A DNA stretch of 64,000 bases from Luteibacter sp. UNCMF331Sha3.1 (GTDB lineage Bacteria > Pseudomonadota > Gammaproteobacteria > Xanthomonadales > Rhodanobacteraceae): NCBI RefSeq assembly GCF_900109915.1, contig NZ_FOBU01000002.1, positions 339,201 to 403,200 of the forward strand. The letters run 5' to 3'. Below, piece after piece: positions 27,587 to 37,605 of this stretch (within the stretch, counting starts at the first letter, position 1; each line of letters opens with the position of its first letter). The position numbers were made by a program, and so were the translations under genes. The notes under the pieces are model-generated. The model did not search any database, had not been told where the DNA came from, and saw only the letters and a list, made by a program, of their open reading frames with translations.

Positions 27587-28960
27587 ATGTCCCACTCCCT
27601 CCAAGCCGTCGCACCGCCGTCCATCGACTGGACGCCGGCTTCCTGGCGCTCGAGGACCGCCCTTCAGCAGCCGACGTACGAAGACGCCGATGAGTTGAAT
27701 CGCGCCCTCGCGCAGCTCGGCGAACTGCCGCCGCTGGTCACCTCGTGGGAGATCCTCGCGCTCAAGCAGCGGATCGCCGAGGCGCAGGCTGGCGAGCGCT
27801 TCCTGCTGCAGGGTGGCGATTGCGCGGAGAGCTTCGCGGATTGCACGAGCCCCATCATCTCGAATCGTCTGAAAGTGCTTCTGCAGATGAGCCTCGTGCT
27901 CGTCCACGGCCTGAAGAAGCCCGTGCTCCGCGTCGGACGTTTCGCGGGCCAGTACGCGAAGCCGCGCTCGGCCGATACCGAAACGCGCGACGGCGTCACG
28001 CTGCCCGCGTTCCGCGGCGATCTCGTCAACAGCCCGGCATTCACGCCCGAGGCGCGTCGCGCGGATCCGAACCGCCTGATCAAGGCGCACGCCCGTTCGG
28101 CGATGACGATGAACTTCGTCCGTGCGCTGATCGACGGCGGTTTCGCCGATCTGCATCACCCGGAATACTGGGACCTCGCGTGGGTCGAGCACTCGCCCCT
28201 CGCCGCCGAGTACAAGCGCATGGTGGCCAGCATCGGCGACTCGTTGCGCTTCATGGAGACGCTCGCCGGTCAGTCGATCTCGAGCTACTCGCGTGTCGAT
28301 TTCTACACGTCGCACGAAGCCCTGCTGCTGCATTACGAAGAGGCGCTCACGCGCCGCGTGCCGCGTCAGGACGGCTGGTTCAACCTGTCCACGCATTACC
28401 CGTGGATCGGCATGCGCACCGCCGCGCTCGATGGTGCGCACACGGAGTACTTCCGCGGCATCCGCAATCCGATCGCCGTGAAGGTGGGTCCGACCGTGCA
28501 GGCCGACGATCTGCTGCGCCTCATCGACGTGCTCAACCCGAACGACGAGCCGGGTCGCCTGACGCTGATCCACCGCATGGGCAACGACAAGATCGGTACG
28601 CAGTTGCAGCCGCTGCTCGAGGCGGTGAAACGCGAAGGCCGCCGCGTCCTCTGGGTCGCCGACCCGATGCACGGCAACACCGAGAGCACCAGCAACGGCT
28701 ACAAGACCCGTCGCTTCGCCAACATCGCCGGCGAGCTCGATCAGGCGTTCGACATCCACGCCGCGGCGGGAACGCGTCTGGGTGGCGTGCATCTCGAACT
28801 CACGGGCGAAGACGTCACCGAGTGCCTGGGCGGCGCGCGCGATCTCGTGGAGCGCGATCTCGATCGTGCGTACCGCTCGATGGTCGATCCCCGCCTCAAT
28901 TACGAGCAGTCGCTCGAAATGGCGATGCTGATCGTGCGTAAGTCGGGGGGCATGGCCTGA
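27587..28960 (+). CDS. Class II 3-deoxy-7-phosphoheptulonate (DAHP) synthase
   Basis: A 457-residue class II (plant/actinobacterial type) enzyme that condenses phosphoenolpyruvate and erythrose 4-phosphate, the first step of the shikimate pathway. Signatures are FLLQGGDCAESF with the metal-binding Cys, RVGRFAGQYAKPRS, VDFYTSHEALLL and WVADPMHGNT. Length and motifs match the family. This is unrelated in sequence to the class I AroFGH enzymes of E. coli. ATG 27587 gives the normal N terminus (WTPASWRS follows). Confidence 0.95.
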   Translation: MSHSLQAVAPPSIDWTPASWRSRTALQQPTYEDADELNRALAQLGELPPLVTSWEILALKQRIAEAQAGERFLLQGGDCAESFADCTSPIISNRLKVLLQMSLVLVHGLKKPVLRVGRFAGQYAKPRSADTETRDGVTLPAFRGDLVNSPAFTPEARRADPNRLIKAHARSAMTMNFVRALIDGGFADLHHPEYWDLAWVEHSPLAAEYKRMVASIGDSLRFMETLAGQSISSYSRVDFYTSHEALLLHYEEALTRRVPRQDGWFNLSTHYPWIGMRTAALDGAHTEYFRGIRNPIAVKVGPTVQADDLLRLIDVLNPNDEPGRLTLIHRMGNDKIGTQLQPLLEAVKREGRRVLWVADPMHGNTESTSNGYKTRRFANIAGELDQAFDIHAAAGTRLGGVHLELTGEDVTECLGGARDLVERDLDRAYRSMVDPRLNYEQSLEMAMLIVRKSGGMA

Positions 28961-28961
28961 G

Positions 28962-30029
28962 TTACGGCGTGGCGTGCCGGCCCAGCGCCCACGCCACGTG
29001 CTCGCGCACGACCTCCGATGGATCGTCGGCGCGCGCTCGTAACGCGTCGACGATGTCCGGGCTGGTGCGTGCGTTGCCCAGTCCGACGGCGAGATTCCGC
29101 AGCCAGCCTTCGTAGCCGGTGCGCCGGATGGCCATGCCTTCGGTTCGCGTGAGGAACTCCTGCTCGCTCCACGCGAAAAGCTCCACGAGCCGCGGGCCGT
29201 CCAGGCTGTGGCGCGGTGCGAAATCCGGTTCCGTGGCGTCCTGCGCGAACTTGTTCCATGGGCAGATCAGCTGGCAGTCGTCGCAGCCGAAGATGCGGTT
29301 GCCCATCGGCTCGCGTAGCTCGACGGGGATGCTGCCTTTCAGCTCGATCGTGAGATACGAAATGCAGCGACGCGCGTCGAGCCGATAGGGTCCTACGATC
29401 GCCTGCGTGGGGCAGATGTCGATGCAGCGGCGGCAGCTGCCGCAATGCGCGCTGGCGGGGGCGTCGACCGGCAGCGGCAGGTCGGTGTAAAGCTCGCCGA
29501 GAAAGAAGTACGAGCCGGCCCGTTTGTTGATCAGCACCGTGTGCTTGCCGATCCAGCCGAGCCCCGCGTTGCGGGCGATGGCCTTTTCGAGCACGGGTGC
29601 CGAGTCGACGTAGGCGCGGTAGCTGAAATTGCCCACGCGCTCCTGGATGCGCGACGCCAGCTTCTGCAGCCGGTTGCGCATCACCTTGTGATAGTCGCGG
29701 CCCAGCGCATACCGCGCGACGTACGCCTTGTCGTCGTCGTGGATGACGTCCCACGCGTTGTTCGTCCCCGGCGGCACGTAATCCATGCGCACCGACACCA
29801 CCCGGAGCGTGCCCGGTTCGAGCTCGGCGGGGCGGCTCCGCCGCGTGCCGTGCCGGGCCATGTAGTCCATTTCGCCGTGGTGGCCATCGGCCAGCCAGCG
29901 TTCGAGGTAGCTTTCGTCGTCGCCGAGGTCCGTGCCGGCGATGCCGACGTCGGCGAACCCGAGTTCGCGCGCCCAGCGCTTGATGTCGTCGGCAAGCGTC
30001 GCGTAGTCGATGGCGGTGGAAAGGGGCAT
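28962..30029 (-). CDS. queG: Epoxyqueuosine reductase
   Basis: A 355-residue cobalamin-dependent enzyme for the last step of queuosine synthesis in tRNA. Two [4Fe-4S] clusters are visible as CGSCRRCIDICP and CDDCQLICPW. The RNA-contacting and catalytic part includes YARYALGRDYH-like VARYALGRDYHKVMRNRL and the SAPVLEKAIARNAGLGWIGKHT motif, and the C-terminus carries HEAT-like helices. ATG 30029 matches the E. coli N terminus better than the upstream ATG at 30053. TACAAT at 30066-30071 on the minus strand is a likely -10 box. Divergent from nnr. Confidence 0.95.
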   Translation of the reverse strand: MPLSTAIDYATLADDIKRWARELGFADVGIAGTDLGDDESYLERWLADGHHGEMDYMARHGTRRSRPAELEPGTLRVVSVRMDYVPPGTNNAWDVIHDDDKAYVARYALGRDYHKVMRNRLQKLASRIQERVGNFSYRAYVDSAPVLEKAIARNAGLGWIGKHTVLINKRAGSYFFLGELYTDLPLPVDAPASAHCGSCRRCIDICPTQAIVGPYRLDARRCISYLTIELKGSIPVELREPMGNRIFGCDDCQLICPWNKFAQDATEPDFAPRHSLDGPRLVELFAWSEQEFLTRTEGMAIRRTGYEGWLRNLAVGLGNARTSPDIVDALRARADDPSEVVREHVAWALGRHATP

Positions 30030-30065
30030 GCGCCGAGGGCCTGATCGAACCATGTGAACAGGCCC

Positions 30066-30085
30066 ATTGTAGCGGGGCCTATAAT
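30066..30085. promoter_or_regulatory. Divergent -10 boxes of queG and nnr
   Basis: TATAAT at 30080-30085 on the plus strand lies 6 bases before the nnr ATG at 30092, so the nnr mRNA is probably leaderless. TACAAT on the minus strand (30071-30066) serves queG. Neither has a good -35. Confidence 0.65.
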
Positions 30086-30091
30086 CGGCCG

Positions 30092-31564
30092 ATGAGCGCC
30101 TTCGAAACGGACACCGCCCTCTTCACATCCGAGCAGACCCGCGCCATCGACCGGCGCGCCATCGACGAGCTGGGCATGCCCGGGTTCGAACTGATGACGC
30201 GTGCGTCGGCCGCGGCCTTCGCCATGCTGCGTCGACGGTGGCCTTCGGCGTGCCGCGTGCGCGTGGTGTGCGGTGTCGGCAACAACGGTGGCGACGGCTA
30301 CCTGGTCGCGCGCGATGCGCTGGCGAGCGGCATCGCCGTCGACCTGATCGCGCTCGATGTCCCGCGTGGCGACGACGCCGTGCGCGCCCGGGAGGCTTTC
30401 GTCTCGCTCGGCGGCCGTGCCCAGACGCTCGACGCGTGGAGCACGCTGCCGCCGGCGGACGTGATCGTCGACGCGATCTACGGCACGGGCCTGAATCGCC
30501 CGCCGGAAGGCGCCGCCCGCGACGCCATCGATGCGATCAACGCGGCCGGCTTGCCGGTCCTCGCGCTCGACGTGCCGTCGGGTCTGGCGGCCGACTCGGG
30601 CGACTGCCCCGGCGTGGCCGTGCGGGCGAGCGCCACCGCCACGTTCATCGTTCGCAAGCGTGGCATGTATACGCACCGCGCCGCGGTGGCCGGGGCCATC
30701 GAAGTCTTCGATCTCGCCGTGCCCGTGCGCGCGACCGACGTCCCCGACGCGCGGCTCCTCGTCGCGCGCGGCCTGCCGCCCCGGCCGGCCGACTCGCACA
30801 AGGGCAGCAACGGCCACGTGCTGGCCATCGGCGGCGATCACGGCACCGGCGGCGCCATCCGGATGGCGGCCGAGGCCGCCTTGCGCACAGGCGCCGGACT
30901 GGTGAGTGTCGCGACCCGCGACGAGAACGTCCTCGCGATGAACGCGGCGCGCCCCGAGCTCATGGCCCATGGAGTCAACGGCCCGCAGGCGCTCGAGCCG
31001 ATGCTGGGCAAGGCGTCGGTGCTCGCGCTGGGTCCCGGCCTCGGGCAGGCCGCCTGGGGGCATGCGCTGTGGACGACGGCGCTCGACGCCGGGTTGCCGA
31101 CCGTGCTCGACGCCGACGGGCTGAACCTGTTGCATGCCGAGCCCCGGCCATTGCCGGGCAAGGTCGTGCTGACCCCGCATCCGGGCGAGGCCGGCCGTCT
31201 GCTCGGCATCGACACGGCCGCGGTGCAGGCCGATCGTTTCGCCGCGGTGCGCGAGCTCGCGCGCCGTTACGCCGCGGTCGTGGTGCTGAAAGGCAACGGC
31301 AGCCTCATCGCGTCGCCGGAAGGCGAGGTCTCCGTCTGTCCCTGGGGTAATCCGGGCATGGCCAGTGGTGGCATGGGCGATACGCTCACGGGCATCGTTG
31401 CTGGCCTCCTGGCCCAGGGGTGCGAACCCTACGAAGCCGCCTGCCTCGGCGTCGGGCTGCACGCGCGCGCCGCCGATATCGCGGCGCGGGCAGGGCAGCG
31501 CGGCCTGCTCGCGGGCGATCTGCTCGAGCCGCTGCGCCGGCTCGTCAACGGAGTCGACGCATGA
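30092..31564 (+). CDS. nnr: Bifunctional NAD(P)HX epimerase / ADP-dependent NAD(P)HX dehydratase
   Basis: A 490-residue two-domain repair enzyme for hydrated NAD(P)H. The N-terminal YjeF-N epimerase domain (about 1-215) has GVGNNGGDGYLVAR. The C-terminal dehydratase (about 225-490), which resembles ribokinases, has LALGPGLGQ, VLDADGLNLL and the nucleotide-binding SGGMGDTLTGIVAGLLAQG. Its stop overlaps the tsaE start (ATGA at 31561-31564), the usual nnr-tsaE pairing. Confidence 0.95.
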   Translation: MSAFETDTALFTSEQTRAIDRRAIDELGMPGFELMTRASAAAFAMLRRRWPSACRVRVVCGVGNNGGDGYLVARDALASGIAVDLIALDVPRGDDAVRAREAFVSLGGRAQTLDAWSTLPPADVIVDAIYGTGLNRPPEGAARDAIDAINAAGLPVLALDVPSGLAADSGDCPGVAVRASATATFIVRKRGMYTHRAAVAGAIEVFDLAVPVRATDVPDARLLVARGLPPRPADSHKGSNGHVLAIGGDHGTGGAIRMAAEAALRTGAGLVSVATRDENVLAMNAARPELMAHGVNGPQALEPMLGKASVLALGPGLGQAAWGHALWTTALDAGLPTVLDADGLNLLHAEPRPLPGKVVLTPHPGEAGRLLGIDTAAVQADRFAAVRELARRYAAVVVLKGNGSLIASPEGEVSVCPWGNPGMASGGMGDTLTGIVAGLLAQGCEPYEAACLGVGLHARAADIAARAGQRGLLAGDLLEPLRRLVNGVDA

Positions 31565-32022
31565 GCACACTCGAACTACGGCTGGCCGACGAAGACGCGA
31601 CCACGGCGCTCGGTCAGCGTGTCGCGGCCGTGCTTCCGGAGGGGCTGGTGGCGTTTCTCCACGGCGACCTCGGCGCCGGCAAGACCACGTTCGCGCGGGC
31701 GTTCCTGCGTGCGCTCGGCGTCGGCGAGCGGGTCAAGAGCCCCACCTATAGCCTCGTCGAGGGCTACGATCTCGCCGACCGGCGCGCCTTTCATCTCGAC
31801 CTCTACCGCATCGCCGATCCGGGCGAGCTCGAATGGCTGGGCCTCGACAGCCTTGCCGAGCCGGGCGCCATCGTGTTGGTGGAGTGGCCCGAGCGCGGGG
31901 CCGGCGCCTTGCCTCCCGTCGATCTCGAACTCCACTTCCGTCACGAGGGTGCCGGGCGCGCCGTCCGGTTCGAGCCGCGCTCCGACATCGGGCGCCGGGT
32001 AACGGAAGCGCTCGAGGGCTGA
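31561..32022 (+). CDS. tsaE: tRNA threonylcarbamoyladenosine biosynthesis ATPase TsaE
   Basis: A 153-residue P-loop ATPase of the t6A-synthesising TsaBDE complex. The Walker A motif is GDLGAGKTTF, followed by VKSPTYSLVEGY and a C-terminal VEWPERG, all TsaE signatures. The start overlaps the nnr stop. It lies upstream of the amidase gene as in many gammaproteobacteria. Confidence 0.95.
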   Translation: MSTLELRLADEDATTALGQRVAAVLPEGLVAFLHGDLGAGKTTFARAFLRALGVGERVKSPTYSLVEGYDLADRRAFHLDLYRIADPGELEWLGLDSLAEPGAIVLVEWPERGAGALPPVDLELHFRHEGAGRAVRFEPRSDIGRRVTEALEG

Positions 32023-32064
32023 AGCTCACTCTTCTGTCAGTTTGCGGTCCTTTCCTGTACGTTA

Positions 32065-32093
32065 GTTGACGAAGTCTTCGCAGGTCATGGATT
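32065..32093 (+). promoter_or_regulatory. Weak sigma-70-like promoter of the amidase-mutL unit
   Basis: TTGACG followed after 17 bases by GGATTA lies between tsaE and the amidase gene. The -35 is good and the -10 is poor. Confidence 0.4.
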
Positions 32094-32147
32094 AGCAAGG
32101 AAAAACGTCTTGCATTCAGTCTTCGCTTGCAGTTCAATCCCGGTCGT

Positions 32148-33737
32148 ATGAGGGGAATCACTACCAAACTTGGCCTGATTGCATGCGTGACCGCCGTCGC
32201 GACGCTCGCGCCTGCCGCTTCGTCGGCGGCGGACGTCAAGGCCGCCCGCGTCTGGGCGGGCCCGGAATACACCCGTGTCGTGTTCGATCTCTCGGGTCCG
32301 GCCACTTACAAGATGTCCCAGGGCGACACCCCGGGCAGCGTCGTGCTCGACATCGCGGGCAGCGCCGTCGCGGGTGATTTCGCGGCGCCGGGCGGCCAGG
32401 GCTTGTTCAAGTCCATGACCACGGCGAAGCAGGGTGGCAGCGCGCGAATGGTCGCCACCGTCGACGCGCAGGCCAAGCCGAAGAGCTTCCTGCTCAAGCC
32501 CGCCGGCGACTATGGCTATCGCCTGGTCCTCGATCTCTATCCGGGCGGGCAGAGCGACCCGGGCGACAACCCGGTGACGGACGACGCGCCGTCGATCGCC
32601 GACGCCCCGGCCGACGCACCCGTCGCGACGCCCTCGCGCGGCAGTCGCGCGAAACAGGTGCCGCCGGGTAAGCCGCCGCTGCTCGCGGCCGAGCGCAAGG
32701 TCGTGGTCGCCATCGACGCCGGCCACGGCGGCGAAGATCCGGGCGCCCGTGGCGCCACGGGCCTGCGCGAGAAGGACGTCACGCTCCAGGTGGCGCGCGA
32801 ACTCGCCGACCAGATCAACCGCCAGCCGGGCATGCAGGCCGTGCTCACGCGCAACGGCGACTACTTCATCCCGCTCAAGCGCCGCTATCAGATCGCGCGC
32901 GAGCACAACGCCGACATGTTCGTGTCCATCCACGCGGACGCGTTCAAGAACAGCGACGCCAAGGGCTCGTCCGTCTGGGTGCTCTCGCCCCGCGGCAAGA
33001 CCTCCGAGGCCGCGCGCTGGCTGGCCGACCGCGAAAACCGGGCCGACCTCGTGGGCGGCGTGTCTCTGGACGACAAGGACGACACGCTGGCGGCCGTGCT
33101 GCTCGACCTGCAGCAGGGTTACGCCATGCAGGCCAGCGAGTCCATCGCCGGCAACGTGCTGAAGGCGCTGGGCCGGCTGGGCCCGACGCATCGCGGCTAC
33201 GTCGAGCGCGCCAACTTCGTGGTGCTGCGCTCGCCGGACGTCCCCTCGATCCTGGTCGAGACCGCGTTCATCACGAATCCCTCCGAGGAAAAGCGCCTAC
33301 GCGACGACGGTCATCGCCGCACGCTCGCCACGGCCGTCCTCGGCGGTGTCCGCAATTATTTCGAATCCATGCCGCCGCCGGGCACGTGGTTTGCCGCGCA
33401 GGCCGCGCGGCGCAACGGCGGTTCGGTGGCCTCGGTGCCGCCGCCGGCACCGGTGGCGACACCGGACGACGACGCGCCAGCGAAGACGCCTCCACGCAGC
33501 GCACCGCCCCGGAAGGCCGCCGACAAGGTCGTCGCCCGGGCGGAGACGCCCGCGCCCGCGAGGAAGGACGGCCGGGCCGACGACAACGTCCGCGACGTGC
33601 ACCGCGTCAACCGCGGCGAGACGCTGACGGGCATCGCCCAGCAGTACGGCGTCTCGGTCGGCGCGCTGAAGCTCGCCAACAAGATGACCGACAACAACGT
33701 GCGCATCGGCGCGGTCATGGTCATTCCATCCAGCTGA
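32148..33737 (+). CDS. N-acetylmuramoyl-L-alanine amidase, AmiC/AmiB type, with LysM domain
   Basis: A 529-residue exported amidase that cleaves the peptide from N-acetylmuramic acid during cell separation. A signal peptide at about 1-27 is followed by an AMIN domain (about 30-130) for septal localisation, a linker, the zinc amidase_3 domain (about 185-405, with [22 protein letters not shown] and [11 protein letters not shown]), a Pro/Ala-rich linker, and a C-terminal LysM domain with [21 protein letters not shown] 32148 puts the signal peptide at the N terminus; an earlier in-frame TTG at 32127 has no ribosome binding site. Confidence 0.93.
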   Translation: MRGITTKLGLIACVTAVATLAPAASSAADVKAARVWAGPEYTRVVFDLSGPATYKMSQGDTPGSVVLDIAGSAVAGDFAAPGGQGLFKSMTTAKQGGSARMVATVDAQAKPKSFLLKPAGDYGYRLVLDLYPGGQSDPGDNPVTDDAPSIADAPADAPVATPSRGSRAKQVPPGKPPLLAAERKVVVAIDAGHGGEDPGARGATGLREKDVTLQVARELADQINRQPGMQAVLTRNGDYFIPLKRRYQIAREHNADMFVSIHADAFKNSDAKGSSVWVLSPRGKTSEAARWLADRENRADLVGGVSLDDKDDTLAAVLLDLQQGYAMQASESIAGNVLKALGRLGPTHRGYVERANFVVLRSPDVPSILVETAFITNPSEEKRLRDDGHRRTLATAVLGGVRNYFESMPPPGTWFAAQAARRNGGSVASVPPPAPVATPDDDAPAKTPPRSAPPRKAADKVVARAETPAPARKDGRADDNVRDVHRVNRGETLTGIAQQYGVSVGALKLANKMTDNNVRIGAVMVIPSS

Positions 33738-33747
33738 TCCACCCGTT

Positions 33748-33774
33748 GGAGCGCGTCCCGTGCGGGACCGCTCC
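33748..33774 (+). terminator. Stem-loop after the amidase gene
   Basis: GGAGCG-c-GTCCCG pairs with CGGGAC-c-GCTCC around a TG loop. There is no T-tract; it may be a weak stop before mutL. Confidence 0.4.
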
Positions 33775-33901
33775 TCGCCCTGGCTTCGATCATCGCGCCC
33801 CAGCGCCGGCCCGGGGACGCCGACCGATCGCGCGCGGACGCGCCCCTGCCAGCCGCTTCGGCTATCCTTCGCGGCTTGCAAGCCCGTCAGGTCATGCCGT
33901 C

Positions 33902-35737
33902 ATGCCCATCCGTCCGCTCCCGCCCGAGTTGATCAACCAGATCGCGGCGGGTGAAGTCATCGAACGCCCCGCCTCCGTGGTGAAGGAGCTCGTCGAGAAC
34001 AGCATCGACGCCGGCGCGCGTCGCATCGAAGTCGACATCGAGCAGGGCGGCGTGCGGTTGATCCGCGTTCGCGACGATGGCGGCGGCATTCCGCGCGACG
34101 AGTTGCCCCTCGCCGTCGCCTCGCACGCCACCAGCAAGATCGGCAGCTTCGACGATCTGGAACGCGTCGCCAGCATGGGCTTTCGCGGCGAGGCTCTCGC
34201 CTCGGTCTCGTCCGTGGCGCGTTTTTCGCTCACCTCCCGCCAGGCCGGCGACGACTCGGCGTGGCGCATCGACGTGGATGGCGGTCGCCTGCAGGAGGCG
34301 CGTCCCGCGCAACACCCGCAGGGCACCACGATCGAGGTGCGCGACCTGTTCTACAACGTGCCCGCGCGCCGCAAGTTCCTGCGCGCCGAGCGCACGGAAT
34401 TCGCGCACATCGACGATCTGCTGAAATCGCTGGCGCTCGCGCGCGAAGGCGTCGACATCCGGCTCAGCCACAACGGCAAGCCGGTGCGCCTGCTCAAGCC
34501 GGCACGCGACGAGAACGCGGCGCTCGCGCGCGTGGCCGAGGTGCTCGGTCCGGAGTTTCCCGGGCAGGCGCTGCGTGTCGAGCACGAAGCGGCGGGCATG
34601 CGGCTGTCGGGCTGGGTCGGACTGCCGACCGCCTCGCGTTCGCAGGCCGACCAGCAGTACTTTTACGTCAACGGTCGTCTCGTGCGCGATCGCGTCGTCG
34701 CGCACGCCGTTCGCCAGGCTTACGCCGACGTGTTGTTCCACGGACGTCACGCCGTGTTCGTGCTCTTCCTCGAACTCGATCCCGCCGGTGTCGACGTCAA
34801 CGTCCATCCGGCGAAGAGCGAAGTCCGGTTTCGCGAGCAGCGTCTGATCCACGATTTCCTCTTCCGCACGTTGCACGAAGCGCTCGCGCATACCCGCGCC
34901 GGCCTTTCGGGTGCCGCCATCGAGTCGTCGCCGTCGCCGGTCGGCGCCATGCCGACGACGGGCAGCTTCGCGCCGTCCACCTCGCCGGCGCACGCATGGC
35001 CGCAGGCGAGCAGCCAGTCACGGCTGAGTCTTGGCGTGCGCGACGAGCCGCTGGCCGGCTACGCGACCCTGTTCGGCACGCCGACGCCCGCGGCGCTGCC
35101 GACGGGCGCATGGACGCCACCTGCGACGAGCGAGGACGACGAAGCCGCCGGCGTGCCGCCGCTGGGCTATGCCATCGCGCAGCTGAAGAACATCTACGTG
35201 CTCGCCGAGAACGCGCACGGCATGGTGCTCGTCGACATGCACGCGGCGCACGAACGCATCACGTACGAGAAGCTCAAGAACGGTCGCGTGGCCGCGAATC
35301 TGCGGTCGCAGATGTTGCTCGTGCCGCTGTCGATCGCCGTGAGCGCGAAAGAGGCGGCCGCGGCCGAGGAACATGCCGACGCGTTGGGCGAATGGGGTCT
35401 CGAGCTGTCGCGCAGTGGTCCGGGCGGTGTCGTCGTTCGCCGCATTCCTTCGCTGCTGGAAGGTGCCGACGTCAGCCAGCTCACGCGCGACGTGCTCGCG
35501 GAACTCGCGCAGCATGGCAGCTCGCGTCGACTGGAAGAGCTCGAGAACGAGCTGCTGTCGACGATGGCGTGCCACGGTTCGGTGCGTGCGGGGCGTCGCC
35601 TCGGCATTCCCGAAATGAACGCGCTGCTGCGGGAGATGGAAGCCACCGAACGTTCGGGCCAATGCAACCACGGTCGACCGACGTGGGTACAGCTGTCGCT
35701 CGGCGAACTCGATCGTCTGTTTCTCCGCGGGCGGTGA
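33902..35737 (+). CDS. mutL: DNA mismatch repair protein MutL
   Basis: A 611-residue protein. The GHKL ATPase domain (about 1-335) has [21 protein letters not shown] in two parts, DDGGGIP and [11 protein letters not shown] variable Ser/Pro-rich linker covers about 340-420. The C-terminal dimerisation domain has the metal-dependent endonuclease motif [12 protein letters not shown] and the CNHGRP motif near the end. The nicking activity implied by these motifs is typical of bacteria without MutH. Downstream of the amidase gene as in other gammaproteobacteria. Confidence 0.96.
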   Translation: MPIRPLPPELINQIAAGEVIERPASVVKELVENSIDAGARRIEVDIEQGGVRLIRVRDDGGGIPRDELPLAVASHATSKIGSFDDLERVASMGFRGEALASVSSVARFSLTSRQAGDDSAWRIDVDGGRLQEARPAQHPQGTTIEVRDLFYNVPARRKFLRAERTEFAHIDDLLKSLALAREGVDIRLSHNGKPVRLLKPARDENAALARVAEVLGPEFPGQALRVEHEAAGMRLSGWVGLPTASRSQADQQYFYVNGRLVRDRVVAHAVRQAYADVLFHGRHAVFVLFLELDPAGVDVNVHPAKSEVRFREQRLIHDFLFRTLHEALAHTRAGLSGAAIESSPSPVGAMPTTGSFAPSTSPAHAWPQASSQSRLSLGVRDEPLAGYATLFGTPTPAALPTGAWTPPATSEDDEAAGVPPLGYAIAQLKNIYVLAENAHGMVLVDMHAAHERITYEKLKNGRVAANLRSQMLLVPLSIAVSAKEAAAAEEHADALGEWGLELSRSGPGGVVVRRIPSLLEGADVSQLTRDVLAELAQHGSSRRLEELENELLSTMACHGSVRAGRRLGIPEMNALLREMEATERSGQCNHGRPTWVQLSLGELDRLFLRGR

Positions 35738-35793
35738 CGTAGACTCGCGGCCACGAACACGACATGCCTTGCAGGCAGAACCGAGGACACATA

Positions 35794-36615
35794 GTGACGG
35801 ACGATCTCGACACCGCTCGCGCCACCCGTATCGCACGCCTGACCGCACCCGATGGGTGGCTGACGCTCGTTGGCTTCGAACGGCTGAGCGAAGGCGCCAG
35901 TCGCGTCGGCGCGGCGGCGGACAACGACATCGTGCTCAACGCAGGCCCGGCGCATCTCGGCACGATCTCGCTCGGTGCCGATGGGACGACCACCATCGAC
36001 TTCGCACCGGGCGTCGACGCACGTGTCGACGGCGCGCCCGCGGTCAGCGCGGCGTTGCATGACGATGCCGGCGGTCGCTCGCCGACGGAAGTCGCCGTGG
36101 GTTCGGTCCGGCTCATCGTGATCGTCCGCGACGGTCGCAAGGCGCTGCGCGTGCGGGACGAGGCGGCCCCGACGCGTACCGGTTTCAAAGGTCTCGCGTA
36201 TTTTCCGGTCGACGCGTCATGGCGCGTCGTGGCGGACTGGGTACCGTTCGATCCGCCGTACGAACTCGAACTGGGCACGGTGATCGGCACGATCGAGAAA
36301 GAGTTCGTCCCGGGCAAGGCCGTATTTACCCGCGACGGAAAAACACACGAGCTGTATCCGTACCACGAGACGCCCGACGCGCTGTTCTTCGTCTTCGGCG
36401 ATCTGACGAGCGGCAAGGAAACCTACGGCGCCGGCCGTTTCCTCGACACCGGCCTGCCGGAGAACGGCAAGCTGGTGCTCGACTTCAACGAGGCGCGCAA
36501 TCCGCCGTGCGTGTTCACTCCGTACGCGACCTGCCAGCTGGCGCCGCCGGAGAACCGGCTCGATGTACGTGTCGAGGCAGGCGAAGTGAAGTACGCGGCC
36601 GCATCGCACGGATGA
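35794..36615 (+). CDS. DUF1684 family protein
   Basis: A 273-residue protein of unknown function. The family signature is the C-terminal DFNEARNPPCVFTPYATC followed by QLAPPENRLDVRVEAGE, with an upstream GAGRFLDTG segment. The two conserved cysteines in this block may bind a ligand; nothing visible indicates an enzyme class. No signal peptide is seen, so it is probably cytoplasmic. GTG 35794 is chosen because GAGGA lies at the right distance; an in-frame ATG at 35764 would add ten residues. It lies between mutL and the convergent enoyl-CoA hydratase. Confidence 0.85.
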   Translation: MTDDLDTARATRIARLTAPDGWLTLVGFERLSEGASRVGAAADNDIVLNAGPAHLGTISLGADGTTTIDFAPGVDARVDGAPAVSAALHDDAGGRSPTEVAVGSVRLIVIVRDGRKALRVRDEAAPTRTGFKGLAYFPVDASWRVVADWVPFDPPYELELGTVIGTIEKEFVPGKAVFTRDGKTHELYPYHETPDALFFVFGDLTSGKETYGAGRFLDTGLPENGKLVLDFNEARNPPCVFTPYATCQLAPPENRLDVRVEAGEVKYAAASHG

Positions 36616-36672
36616 CCGGCGAGGGGGGCGCGTGTCGCCGATCGCGCCGGCGACACCGGCGGAGCGAGTGGC

Positions 36673-37455
36673 TCAGGTTCCCTTGAACGCAGGCTTGCGG
36701 CGCTCGAGGAACGCGCCCGTGCCCTCGCGCATGTCGTCGGTGGAGAACGCGATCGCGAAGCCCTGCGTTTCGAACGCGAGCCCCTGGTCGATCGCGCATT
36801 CGCCGCCTTCGATCACGGCCTCGAGGATGCCCTTCAGCGCGAGTGGCGCGGCCGCGGCGAGCTGGTCGGCCATGGCGTCGACGCTGGCATCGAGTTCGTC
36901 GGCGGCCACGACGCGCGTGACCAGTCCCAGACGCTCCGCACGCGCCGCGTCGATCTGCTGACCGAGCAGGCACAGCTCGAGCGCCGCGCCACGGCCCGTC
37001 AGTCGGGTAAGGCGCTGCGTGCCGCCGAAGCCCGGAATCAGGCCGAGGCCGATCTCGGGCTGGCCGAAGCGTGCCTTGTCGCTGGCCACGCGCAGATGGC
37101 ACGCCATCGCCAGTTCCATGCCGCCGCCCAGCGCGTAACCCTGGATCTTCGCGACCACCGGCTTGCCCAGACGCTCGACGGTGAGCATCAGCTCCTGACC
37201 GGCGCGAGAGGCGGCCTGCGCCTTCACCGGCGACCACGCGGTCATCTCGGAGATGTCGGCACCCGCGACGAAGGCCTTCTCGCCGGCACCCGTCAGCACG
37301 ACCACGCGTACCGCGTCGTCGGAGGCGGCCTGGCGAAACGCCAGCGTCAGCTCGCCGATGGTTTCCCGGTTCAGCGCGTTGAGCTTGTCGGGACGATTCA
37401 CGGTGATGGTGCGGACGGCGCCGCGGTCGGCGGTGGTCAGGGTGCGATAGGCCAT
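36673..37455 (-). CDS. Enoyl-CoA hydratase/isomerase family protein
   Basis: A 260-residue crotonase-fold enzyme that probably hydrates trans-2-enoyl-CoA in fatty-acid beta-oxidation. The oxyanion-hole segment VAGADISEM and the catalytic pair of glutamates in YALGGGMELAMAC and FGQPEIGLGLIPGFGGTQ are intact. The ORF ends with AFLERRKPAFKGT, typical of the family. Convergent with the DUF1684 gene and divergent from the FKBP gene. Substrate specificity cannot be read from the sequence. Confidence 0.92.
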   Translation of the reverse strand: MAYRTLTTADRGAVRTITVNRPDKLNALNRETIGELTLAFRQAASDDAVRVVVLTGAGEKAFVAGADISEMTAWSPVKAQAASRAGQELMLTVERLGKPVVAKIQGYALGGGMELAMACHLRVASDKARFGQPEIGLGLIPGFGGTQRLTRLTGRGAALELCLLGQQIDAARAERLGLVTRVVAADELDASVDAMADQLAAAAPLALKGILEAVIEGGECAIDQGLAFETQGFAIAFSTDDMREGTGAFLERRKPAFKGT

Positions 37456-37605
37456 GGAGGTTCCCGGGAGGTCAGGGCGAGGAGCCGGATGGTATCAGGC
37501 GGGGAACCTTTACCCCTCCCCAGGCGTCTCAGGACGGATGGGCGGGTCGCGTGCCGATGGTCTATCCTCATGCACGCCCAGAGTTCCGGGTTCACGGAGA
37601 GCGGG

